Positions 53,544-61,590 of a stretch of DNA of 64,000 bases are shown in pieces (position 1 is the stretch's first letter; every line of letters starts with the position of its first letter). Below the pieces are notes generated by a model that worked only from the letters and a program-made list of their open reading frames with translations, had not been told where the DNA came from and did not search any database. A program made the translations under genes and the position numbers. The DNA lies in NCBI GenBank assembly GCA_964437425.1, contig CAYTGO010000003.1, forward strand, positions 1 to 64,000, written 5' to 3'. The DNA is from Scalindua sp964437425 (GTDB taxonomy: Bacteria; Planctomycetota; Brocadiia; Brocadiales; Scalinduaceae).

Positions 53544-54014
53544 TCAATTGTCCTGACGTTTTTCCAGAAAGAATTGCTTCAAAAGCGAGCTGCACTCATC
53601 CTCTAAAACGCCAGAGATAACATTAATACGGTGATTAAAGCGAGGATCATTAACCAAATTCACAGTAGACTCGCAAGCGCCCTGTTTTTCATCTTTTGCT
53701 CCGTATACCAGGTTTTTGACCCGGGCCTGAACCAATGCTCCCGCACACATTGTGCATGGTTCCAGAGTTACATATACGGTAGTATCGCTTAGCCTCCAGT
53801 TTTGGAGATATGCAGATGCCTGTGTGATGGCAATCATTTCAGCGTGAGCTGTGGGGTCTAATAACATCTCCCGTTGATTATGCGCCTTCGCAATTACTTT
53901 ATTGTCATAAACAATTATGGCTCCTACAGGGACTTCGTCCTTTTCAAAGGCCTTTTTTGCTTCTGCGATTGCCTGCCGCATATAGTACTCATGCGAACGG
54001 AATTCAGTTATCAT
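53544..54014 (-). CDS. tadA: tRNA-specific adenosine deaminase TadA
   Basis: A 156-residue zinc deaminase. The His-Ala-Glu of the active site is in DPTAHAEMIAI and the two zinc cysteines in LEPCTMCAGALVQARV; GAKDEKQGACESTVNL and FNHRINVISGVL are typical of TadA. It converts A34 to inosine in tRNA-Arg(ACG). The tRNA-Arg(ACG) gene is 33 bases upstream on the same strand. Confidence 0.96.
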   Translation of the reverse strand: MITEFRSHEYYMRQAIAEAKKAFEKDEVPVGAIIVYDNKVIAKAHNQREMLLDPTAHAEMIAITQASAYLQNWRLSDTTVYVTLEPCTMCAGALVQARVKNLVYGAKDEKQGACESTVNLVNDPRFNHRINVISGVLEDECSSLLKQFFLEKRQDN

Positions 54015-54047
54015 GAACTTTACAACGAGAACTCAAACGGATTTATA

Positions 54048-54121
54048 TGCGCCCAGCACGATTCGAACGTGCAACCCCCGGTTTCGTAGACCGATATTCT
54101 ATCCAATTGAACTATGGGCGC
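54048..54121 (-). tRNA. tRNA-Arg (anticodon ACG)
   Basis: 74 nt. The acceptor stem is GCGCCCA/TGGGCGC and the anticodon loop CTACGAA contains ACG, the substrate of TadA. The T arm is CACGTTCGAATCGTG. CCA is not encoded. It lies directly before tadA. Confidence 0.95.
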
Positions 54122-54256
54122 AGAGTTCTCACTGAACATATGCTATTAACAAACCGGCACCACACAATGAGGCTCTCAATCAAAGCATATCAGTAAACAC
54201 GGTGATTGCCTCAAAAAAAAAATTCCAAAAACCCCGAAGAATAAAAAATTTAATAG

Positions 54257-54333
54257 TGGCGAGGCCGACGGGACTCGAACCCGCAACATCCAGATCGACA
54301 GTCTGGTACTCTAACCAATTGAGCTACGGCCCC
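54257..54333 (-). tRNA. tRNA-Asp (anticodon GTC)
   Basis: 77 nt. The acceptor is GGGGCCG/CGGCCTC with a wobble pair, the anticodon loop CTGTCGA contains GTC, and the T arm is CGGGTTCGAGTCCCG. CCA is encoded. Confidence 0.96.
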
Positions 54334-54385
54334 CCTGTTCTTCATTTACATGAAAAGCCATAAATCTTTTATATCTTTTGTATGA

Positions 54386-54462
54386 TGGTGGGCGATATAG
54401 GACTCGAACCTATGACTTCTTCCTTGTAAGGGAAGTGCTCTAGCCAACTGAGCTAATCGCCC
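54386..54462 (-). tRNA. tRNA-Val (anticodon TAC)
   Basis: 77 nt. The acceptor is GGGCGAT/ATCGCCC, the anticodon loop CTTACAA contains TAC, and the T arm is ATAGGTTCGAGTCCTAT. CCA is encoded. Confidence 0.96.
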
Positions 54463-54552
54463 TTATTTAACCGAGGAAGCAAGTTTAAGCATTATGGATC
54501 ATTATGTCAATAAATTTTTAAAGTGTAGCGGTTACGCATAAAGAACTTATCC

Positions 54553-54581
54553 TTGACTTGGTAAATAATCAAGATTATATT
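54553..54581 (+). promoter_or_regulatory. Sigma-70 promoter for the S41 protease gene
   Basis: TTGACT (54553-54558), a 17-base spacer and TATATT (54576-54581), about 70 bases before the start codon. It points away from the tRNA cluster. Confidence 0.65.
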
Positions 54582-54653
54582 AGATTTCTATAAAAATTGA
54601 TTAAACTTATGTAAATAACTTTGTAATAATATTTTAGCAGGGACGCTTTCAAA

Positions 54654-57600
54654 ATGTACAAAATGTACAAGAAAAAATATCTTTATACACTCGCAATTTT
54701 TTTCTGCGCTTCTATTTTAGTTACATTCTTAGCTATTTCGAATAGCAGTTCACTTAATAAGAATTTTAATGAAGTGGTTCGTCCGGAAAAGGAAGAATAT
54801 AAATTTCGGCTGGTAGGCATTGTCTGTTCATATGTAAATCGATTTTATGTTGAGCCGGACAGAATAAAACCTAAAGAAATGCTGAAAGAATCACTTTCCT
54901 GGCTCGAGAGAATAATCCCCGAAGTTCAGGTTAGCGTGGACGACAGAACAGAAAAAATTGAAATCCTGGTTGATGAAGCTTCTAAAGTAGTCGATTTTTC
55001 CAAAGTACGAAGACTAGGCGAATTATATAATGCCTTGAACGAGGCTTTGCATTTTGTAAACGATAATAAGCATCACGATATCAAAACAGAGGATATTGAA
55101 TACGCAGCAATTAACGGTATGCTCTCACAATTAGACCCTCATTCCGTTGTTTTCCCTCCTAAGGACTTTGACGAGTTTAAAATAGGAACCTCAGGTAAAT
55201 TTGGAGGGCTTGGAATGGTAGTTGGCCTGAGAGATGGAATACTGACCGTGATTTCTCCTATTGAAGGGACCCCCGCATTCAGAGCAGGCCTGAAGTCAGG
55301 GGATAAAATAATCGCAATTGATGAAGATTCTACGGTAAACATGTCATTGCAAGAGGCGGTTAATAAACTTAGAGGCGATCCTTCCACTGAGGTTATCTTA
55401 CAAGTGGAAATAAAAAAATCTCAGACTACTGAGCCCATTACACTTGTAAGGGAAATTATTTCAATACCCAGCGTTAGCTCAAAATTAGCTGATAATAACA
55501 TTGGATACATAAAGATAAGAAATTTCCAGGAAGATACATCACAATCTTTAGAAGAAGAAATTGAGAAGCTGACAAAAGAGAGCGGTGAATTAAAAGGGCT
55601 TATTTTGGACCTTCGTAACAATTCCGGGGGGCTGTTAGGACAGGCGATTGCCGTGGCAGACAAATTTCTCTCTTCGGGTCTGATTGTAATTACCGTGGAG
55701 CCAATGGGTAAGCAAAAAATCCAAAAGGCAAAAAAATCATCTAAAGATCTTAGCAAATGCCCGATGGTTGTAATTATCGATGCAGGGAGCGCTTCCGGGG
55801 CAGAAATAGTTGCAGGTGCTCTGAAGGATAATAATCGAGCTCCGCTTATAGGTGATACCAGCTTTGGCAAAGGTTCCATCCAGCAACTGATCGACCTGAT
55901 AAATAGTGGTGCGGCGCTAAAGCTTACGGTAGGAAAGTATTTAACTCCGAACTTTACCGATATACAGTCAGTAGGTATTTCACCGGATATTAAGCTTGTC
56001 CAATCACAGGTTTCAAAAGATGAAATTATCTTATTCAATGAGAATCCACATTTTAGAGAAGAAGATTTAAAGAAACACCTGGGTGAACATACAGATGCTG
56101 AGTTGCCTTATGAAAAAGTCAGGTATCTTGTACATATTGATGAAGACGCTGAAGCTGGAGAGGGAGAAGAGAAGGAGGAGAAGGAAAAGAAAATCAAGGA
56201 CGAAGATTATTACAAAATCCCTGACCTGGAGAAAGATACACATGTACAATTTGCTAAAAAAATCATCCTTAATTCCCATCTCTTTGACAAAAAAAATGAT
56301 GAAGTCTTAGATCAATTAAAACCCATTATTGAAGATTTCAAAAAAAGCGAGGAAACAAAGATCGCAGATGCCTTACATATCCAGGGCATCGACTGGTCTA
56401 CCGGGGAAACAATCATTCCTCCATCGGCAACAACCAGGCTACGCCTTACACCTTCTAATGGAGTGGTCAGTGCTGATGAAGAGCTGAAAATAGAAATCAG
56501 TGTTACTAATAACAGCGAAGGCACCTTGTATCAGTTAAGAGGTATGGCGGAATCCAAGAATCTTCTTATAGATAAGCGTGAGTTTATTTTTGGTAAGGTG
56601 GAGAAAGGTGAAACAAAAACAGCTTCTAAGACAATAAAAATTCCACAAAATTCTGTCAGCAGAAAGGATGAACTCATTGTAAAATTCTCTGAACTTAATG
56701 GCAGCGCTCCTGAGGACGAAAAAAGTGCAGTATCAATTGATGCGCTACCCAAGCCTGTATTCTCATATTCATATCAGATAATTGATGAAGGCGAAGGATT
56801 AACAGGAAATGGTGATGGCATTATACAAAGAGGAGAAGTCGTAGACTTGACACTTTTTGTAAAAAATATTGGTAAAGGCACATCTGAAAAAAATATTATT
56901 GCCCTGAGAGAGTTGAGCCAGAAGGAGGTCTTCATTGAAAGAGGCAAAATGGAATTAGGAGAATTGGCTCCGGGTGAATCAAAGTCTCTTAAAATTCAAC
57001 TCTCGGTAAGAGATACACTGGAGGCTGATGATTTTTCTGTTGATCTCACTATCGCTGACACCACTTATGGAACACGTATTTCCGGTAAACTGGAATTTAA
57101 AGTAGACCAGAATGGTGAGAACGGGAAAATGCAATTGGCGGAAAGAGTGCTCAGTGTAATTGATGACGAAGTTCCGATTTACAATGGTAAATCATCCTCA
57201 ACACTGGTCATCTCCTATGCGAATAACGGAGCAACTCTTATGGCCGACAGAGAAACACAGTCGTGGTATCGCATAATTATGCCAGAAGGCAGATTTGGAT
57301 GGATCTCTTCTGATAAGGTAGAAGTTAGCGAACATGCTTACTCTCGCGTACAGAAGTCTCCGGATCTGTTATTGCAAAACGTTCCTCCGTTAATTGAACT
57401 TGATACGCAAAGACCGCATGACACTTTTAGACAGGAGCATATATCCATTTCCGGTACTGTAGGAGACGATAGTGCAATAAAATATGTCTACGTCCTGGTA
57501 AATGAAGATAAGGTGTTTTATAAGTCTAATAAAGATGCTTCTGAAGAAGATAAATCAAGAATTACCTTTGCCAGTGATATTCCACTCGATGATGGCCCGA

Positions 57601-57698
57601 ACATTATCTCCATTGTCGCCAGAGACGATCAGGACCTGCTATCAACAAAAACTTTTGTTGTTACACAACTTCCGTCTTCGGAAAAAGATGAATCATAA
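54654..57698 (+). CDS. Long S41 C-terminal processing peptidase
   Basis: 1014 residues, more than twice the usual CtpA size. A membrane or signal helix (about 10-28) leads to a PDZ domain (about 178-262) and the S41 protease (about 275-450) with Ser382 (DAGSASGAEI) and Lys407 (TSFGKGSIQQ). An acidic Glu/Lys-rich linker (about 495-515) joins a C-terminal half made of Ig-like beta domains (about 590-820; GDGIIQRGEVVDLTLFVKNIGKG), an SH3-like domain (about 845-905; WYRIIMPEGRFGWISSDKV) and a final Ig-like domain (about 925-1005). The tail probably binds peptidoglycan or protein partners in the periplasm. Confidence 0.88.
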   Translation: MYKMYKKKYLYTLAIFFCASILVTFLAISNSSSLNKNFNEVVRPEKEEYKFRLVGIVCSYVNRFYVEPDRIKPKEMLKESLSWLERIIPEVQVSVDDRTEKIEILVDEASKVVDFSKVRRLGELYNALNEALHFVNDNKHHDIKTEDIEYAAINGMLSQLDPHSVVFPPKDFDEFKIGTSGKFGGLGMVVGLRDGILTVISPIEGTPAFRAGLKSGDKIIAIDEDSTVNMSLQEAVNKLRGDPSTEVILQVEIKKSQTTEPITLVREIISIPSVSSKLADNNIGYIKIRNFQEDTSQSLEEEIEKLTKESGELKGLILDLRNNSGGLLGQAIAVADKFLSSGLIVITVEPMGKQKIQKAKKSSKDLSKCPMVVIIDAGSASGAEIVAGALKDNNRAPLIGDTSFGKGSIQQLIDLINSGAALKLTVGKYLTPNFTDIQSVGISPDIKLVQSQVSKDEIILFNENPHFREEDLKKHLGEHTDAELPYEKVRYLVHIDEDAEAGEGEEKEEKEKKIKDEDYYKIPDLEKDTHVQFAKKIILNSHLFDKKNDEVLDQLKPIIEDFKKSEETKIADALHIQGIDWSTGETIIPPSATTRLRLTPSNGVVSADEELKIEISVTNNSEGTLYQLRGMAESKNLLIDKREFIFGKVEKGETKTASKTIKIPQNSVSRKDELIVKFSELNGSAPEDEKSAVSIDALPKPVFSYSYQIIDEGEGLTGNGDGIIQRGEVVDLTLFVKNIGKGTSEKNIIALRELSQKEVFIERGKMELGELAPGESKSLKIQLSVRDTLEADDFSVDLTIADTTYGTRISGKLEFKVDQNGENGKMQLAERVLSVIDDEVPIYNGKSSSTLVISYANNGATLMADRETQSWYRIIMPEGRFGWISSDKVEVSEHAYSRVQKSPDLLLQNVPPLIELDTQRPHDTFRQEHISISGTVGDDSAIKYVYVLVNEDKVFYKSNKDASEEDKSRITFASDIPLDDGPNIISIVARDDQDLLSTKTFVVTQLPSSEKDES

Positions 57699-57732
57699 GC
57701 AGAAATAGGTTACCTGCTACACCCATTCACTT

Positions 57733-58566
57733 TTATTTTGTCAACTTATTGACAAACTCTTTGATTACATCGAAATATTCTTCTCCTCCAACAATATGGG
57801 TGTCGTTGTGCATGGCTCCGGGTATAGTGTAAAATTCCTTGGGTTCATTAGCCTTTTCATATAAAATCTTTCCCTGTTCAATCGGAACAAGTTCATCTTT
57901 GTCTCCATGCATGATAAGGGTTGGTACTTTTATGTCACCGATTTTAGAGAGAGTATCATATTTTGTTCTTAAAAAAAAAGTAAAGGGCAGGTATGGATAG
58001 AGCTTTTTCCCCATCTCTTTTATAGACGTAAAGGGTGTTTCTAGAATCAGGGCACAGCATTTCTCCTTTACGGCAAGCTCAACGGATATTGCACTGCCAA
58101 GAGAACGGCCAAAAAAGATAATTGTTTCATTGTTCACGTCACTTCGTGAGCGCAAATATGCCATGGCGGCCCTTGAGTCAATATAGGTTCCCTGTTCAGA
58201 TATCTTGCCCTCGCTCCTGCCGTATTGACGATAGTCAAAGATAAAGACATTCACCGGCACTCTATCATGCAGCATTTTTATGTTATCAAGCCTGCGGTTT
58301 ATGTTGCCTGAATTACCGTGAAACCATAGGAGTGTATGCAGATCGTCATCGGGTGAAGATTTTTTCCCCGGGACGTACCAGCCGTTCAGGTTCAATCCGT
58401 CTCCCGTCCGGAAGGTAACATCATCATACTCAATGCCATAAGCATCCGGAGTTGTGTGATCGTTACTTCTGCCCGGATGAAAAATTAATTTTTTTTCTAT
58501 GAATTTTGGAATGATCATTATTAATACGGTAATTAAGGCAGAATATATTATAAATCTCTTCAACAT
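57733..58566 (-). CDS. Membrane-anchored alpha/beta hydrolase
   Basis: A 277-residue protein of the BEM46/YfhR-like group. An N-terminal membrane helix (about 5-20) precedes the fold: LLWFHGNSGNINRRL, FIFDYRQYGRSEG, the nucleophile Ser in IIFFGRSLGSAISVELA, the acid in MHGDKDELVPIEQG and His in GAMHNDTHIVGG. The substrate is unknown. It is convergent with the S41 protease gene. Confidence 0.88.
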   Translation of the reverse strand: MLKRFIIYSALITVLIMIIPKFIEKKLIFHPGRSNDHTTPDAYGIEYDDVTFRTGDGLNLNGWYVPGKKSSPDDDLHTLLWFHGNSGNINRRLDNIKMLHDRVPVNVFIFDYRQYGRSEGKISEQGTYIDSRAAMAYLRSRSDVNNETIIFFGRSLGSAISVELAVKEKCCALILETPFTSIKEMGKKLYPYLPFTFFLRTKYDTLSKIGDIKVPTLIMHGDKDELVPIEQGKILYEKANEPKEFYTIPGAMHNDTHIVGGEEYFDVIKEFVNKLTK

Positions 58567-58641
58567 TCTAAATTATACACAAACTACACTGTTTTCATAC
58601 TAATGAAAAGGTACTATAATGTAGACCTCTTACGTATGAGT

Positions 58642-59232
58642 TTACTCTGCGATGATATCTTTTGTGGTTGTTAAAATTGCTCCGGCATTTTTCATCTCAT
58701 TCAGAGATTTTTCTTCTCCCTCTTTTGTAATCGCTTTTGTCGCATCCGTAACCAGGGAAACGTTGTAACCAAGTTTTAAAAGTCCAAGAACAGCCGCCTT
58801 TACACAGTAGTCTGTCGCCACTCCAAATACTACAAAGTCCTGCACATCCAGTTTTTTTACGATTTTGTCTGTGTTAACACTTTCAAAAATATCAAATGTC
58901 TGGCTTTCAACGATTATCTGCTCATGGTCCATAATGGACTCAGTAATTTCCTGCTCTCTGTTTTCGATTGTGATGTTGTTGCTACACGTGCTTGCTTCAA
59001 TCTTTTGATTTCCGGGGGTACCTTTAACACAATGGGCAGGAAAAAGCTTGAATTCAGGGTCATCAATCATATGTGCATCTGTTGAAGAGAGTATTTTTAT
59101 TTTGTGTTCTTTTGCATAATCAAAGAGTGTTTTAATGTTGCCGACTATATCTTCCGCGTCAGGTACATAAAGATTTCCACGGGGATCCATGAAATCAAAT
59201 TGGGTATCTATATCAACGAAAACAGTATTCAT
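58642..59232 (-). CDS. Isochorismatase-family nicotinamidase-like hydrolase
   Basis: A 196-residue protein. VFVDIDTQFDFMDPRGNLYVPDAE holds the catalytic Asp, SSTDAHMIDDPEFKLFPAHCVKGTPGNQKI the metal ligands of nicotinamidases, and FGVATDYCVKAAVLGLLKLGYNV the active-site Cys. It probably cleaves nicotinamide to nicotinate for NAD salvage. It lies 30 bases after the Nudix gene, so both may serve NAD or ADP-ribose turnover. Confidence 0.88.
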   Translation of the reverse strand: MNTVFVDIDTQFDFMDPRGNLYVPDAEDIVGNIKTLFDYAKEHKIKILSSTDAHMIDDPEFKLFPAHCVKGTPGNQKIEASTCSNNITIENREQEITESIMDHEQIIVESQTFDIFESVNTDKIVKKLDVQDFVVFGVATDYCVKAAVLGLLKLGYNVSLVTDATKAITKEGEEKSLNEMKNAGAILTTTKDIIAE

Positions 59233-59262
59233 AATATTTATTTAACTGTATTTACTTACTGT

Positions 59263-59996
59263 TCAACAGTTCCACTCTTTCTCCAGTTCATCACGAAGGA
59301 GGAACAGACCTATTATGGTTTTCCCATCACAGATTTCACCGTTCTTAATCATCTCAAATGCCTTGGCCAATGGTATTTCTATAACCTGAATATCTTCGTT
59401 TCCTGTGCCAAAGTATTTATCCTTTATCTCCTCTCTTGTTTCAACGTAAGCGAGATATACAAATATTCTTTCAGAGCATCCTCCCGGGCTCGGGTAGAAT
59501 TGAGTAAGATATTTTAAATCGTCTATCTTATAGCCGGTCTCTTCCAGAACTTCTTTCCTTGCTACNNNNNNNNNNNNNNNNNNNNNNNNNNNNNNNNNNN
59601 NNNNNNNNNNNNNNNNNNNNNNNNNNNNNNNNNNNNNNNNNNNNNNNNNNNNNNNNNNNNNNNNNATTTTAAATCGTCTATCTTATAGCCGGTCTCTTCC
59701 AGAACTTCTTTCCTTGCTACCAGCACTTTACCATTATCTTTGATCCCGGCAACACACTCTATCAACCAGCCCGGGCCGTCATCCACATAAGCCGGGTACC
59801 GAAACTGTTTGACAAGAATCACCGACTCATCTGTTTTGTTATAGAGCATGACAGCGACCGTGTCTCCCCTGTTGAAGTTCAGTCTGTCGATTTCATTGCT
59901 CATTGAGCCATCAAATTTTTCATGCTGTAGGATGACCTTATCAACCTTAAAAAATCCATTATATTCTCTTTTGGAGTTTTTTATTTGAACTTTCAA
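59263..59996 (-). CDS. Nudix hydrolase, ADP-ribose pyrophosphatase-like (split by an assembly gap)
   Basis: Collapsing the duplicated 55 bases and the Ns gives a 192-residue frame ending at 59263. NRGDTVAVMLYNKTDESVILVKQFRYPAY and WLIECVAGIKDNGKVLVARKEVLEETGYKIDDL resemble ADP-ribose pyrophosphatases, then FYPSPGGCSERIFVYLAYVE follows. The Nudix box is irregular: the first Glu after the Gly is a Lys and the stretch before K-E-x2-EE is two residues short. Activity is therefore uncertain. The nicotinamidase-like gene follows. Confidence 0.85.
59511..59720. other. Assembly gap with duplicated 55-bp flanks (gap 3)
   Basis: 100 Ns at 59566-59665. The 55 bases before (59511-59565) equal the 55 bases after (59666-59720). 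Confidence 0.97.
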
Positions 59997-60029
59997 TGTT
60001 ATTCTGCCTTTCAGAAAAAGTTAGCAACA

Positions 60030-60109
60030 CTTCGACTCAGCTCAGTGTGACGTCATCCTCCGCCTAACAGGTGAGCGCCTGAGCGATGTCATCCTGAGCT
60101 GAGTCGAAG
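60030..60109. repeat. Inverted repeat with 16-bp perfect arms
   Basis: CTTCGACTCAGCTCAG (60030-60045) and CTGAGCTGAGTCGAAG (60094-60109). Inner bases (GTCATC and GATGTCATC) are also related. TTCGACTCAGCTCAGGATGAC-type words are common REP-like elements. T-runs on both sides could let it stop transcription. Confidence 0.7.
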
Positions 60110-60134
60110 GACAGTTTTTTGTCGTGATAGCGAC

Positions 60135-61553
60135 TTAACTCGAATCTATTGACACAAATTCTTTTGCCTTTTTTAAAGCCTCCTCTTTTGTTGTAATCTT
60201 CTGTTCCAGTTGTTCATCCTTTATTGCATCCAGGATTTTTGAGAATATTGGGCCGGGTTTAAGTCCTAGAGCAATTAAATCATTACCTGTTATTAGGGGT
60301 TCGGGTTTTATCTCTTCTACCTTCAGCTCTTCAAACATCTTCTGGCAGAAGTTATAATCATCAAGATTTGCGGTACTGGCAAGAGAGTCTATTTTATATA
60401 GCTCCGCAAGTTCAGGGTAGCCTTCGTGGGCGAAAAGCCTCTTGAGCTTGCTTACCTTCATCTCCTGTGCATGTCTTAGATAGAGATGCATCTTTACCAG
60501 CCACGTAATGCGCTCCTTCTCTGCATTCGACATTCTTAACCGTTCGCATATCTTTCCCGCCATTTTAGCACCAATACTATCATGGTTGTTAAACCTGATA
60601 CGGTCTGCAATCTCAAATGTTACGGGTTTTCCAATATCATGAAGAAGTACAGCCATTGCCAGTTCCCAGCTGCCGTACAAATTTTTTTTATCAAGACAGT
60701 TCGAGGCAGGATGATTTTCTTCCATGGCATCTGTCTCTTTTCTTCCGTCTGCCAATTTGGTTAATGTGAGTAGAGTATGCGTATAAACGTCACCTTCCGG
60801 GTGAAAGTTTTCCGGCTGTTCTACACCTTTCATTGCCGTTACTTCCGGAAGTATTTCATGCAGAAGATTCAGATCGTCCAGCATTTTGATACTCGTATCC
60901 GGGCTTGGACCGGTAAGTGTCTTCCGGAGTTCATCTCTAATTCTCTCTCTACTTACAGTCAGTATTTTATCATGAAACTTTTTAATAGCCTCAGCAGTCT
61001 GGTCCTCAATCTTGAAGTCAAATCGGCATGCAAAACGTACGGCCCTTATCATTCGCAATCTATCTTCATCAAATCTTTCAAAGGGGTTTCCAATGGCCCG
61101 GATCAGACCTACTTTCAGATCATCTTCTCCTCCGACATAATCAAAATGTTTATCTTCAATCGGGTCATAAAACATTCCGTTTATAGTAAAGTCTCGTCTT
61201 AATGCATCGCCTCTGGCATCGCAGAATATTACCGTGTCGGGGTGACGTCCATCTGAATATGTGCCGTCAGACCTGAATGTGGCAACCTCGAACTCGAAGT
61301 CATTTTCCATAACCAGGACAACGCCAAAGTGAAGACCGATAGGGACCGTCCGCTTGAATATATTAATAATATCATCGGGTTGAGCATCTGTAGCAATATC
61401 ATAATCTTCCGGGACGATGCCCATCAGCATGTCACGAACGCAGCCGCCTGCAAACAGAGCACTGAATCCTTTTTCTTTCAGGCGCTTAACAATGCCGATG
61501 GCAGCTTCTCTAAGTAAATTTTTGTGTGAGTTGTGTTCGATTTTATTACTCAT
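60135..61553 (-). CDS. CCA-adding/poly(A) polymerase family nucleotidyltransferase with HD domain
   Basis: A 472-residue class II nucleotidyltransferase. LFAGGCVRDMLMGIVPEDYDIATDAQPDDI holds the two catalytic Asp; RRDFTINGMFYDP, DRLRMIRAVRFACRFDF (template motif) follow. An HD domain lies at about 260-380 (HPEGDVYTHTLLTL; AVLLHDIGKP). It adds CCA to tRNA 3' ends; at least two tRNA genes in this window lack an encoded CCA. Poly(A) polymerase activity cannot be ruled out. Confidence 0.9.
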   Translation of the reverse strand: MSNKIEHNSHKNLLREAAIGIVKRLKEKGFSALFAGGCVRDMLMGIVPEDYDIATDAQPDDIINIFKRTVPIGLHFGVVLVMENDFEFEVATFRSDGTYSDGRHPDTVIFCDARGDALRRDFTINGMFYDPIEDKHFDYVGGEDDLKVGLIRAIGNPFERFDEDRLRMIRAVRFACRFDFKIEDQTAEAIKKFHDKILTVSRERIRDELRKTLTGPSPDTSIKMLDDLNLLHEILPEVTAMKGVEQPENFHPEGDVYTHTLLTLTKLADGRKETDAMEENHPASNCLDKKNLYGSWELAMAVLLHDIGKPVTFEIADRIRFNNHDSIGAKMAGKICERLRMSNAEKERITWLVKMHLYLRHAQEMKVSKLKRLFAHEGYPELAELYKIDSLASTANLDDYNFCQKMFEELKVEEIKPEPLITGNDLIALGLKPGPIFSKILDAIKDEQLEQKITTKEEALKKAKEFVSIDSS

Positions 61554-61590
61554 GATTCAATATATTTTTTCTGGTTTTACTTGATACCGG

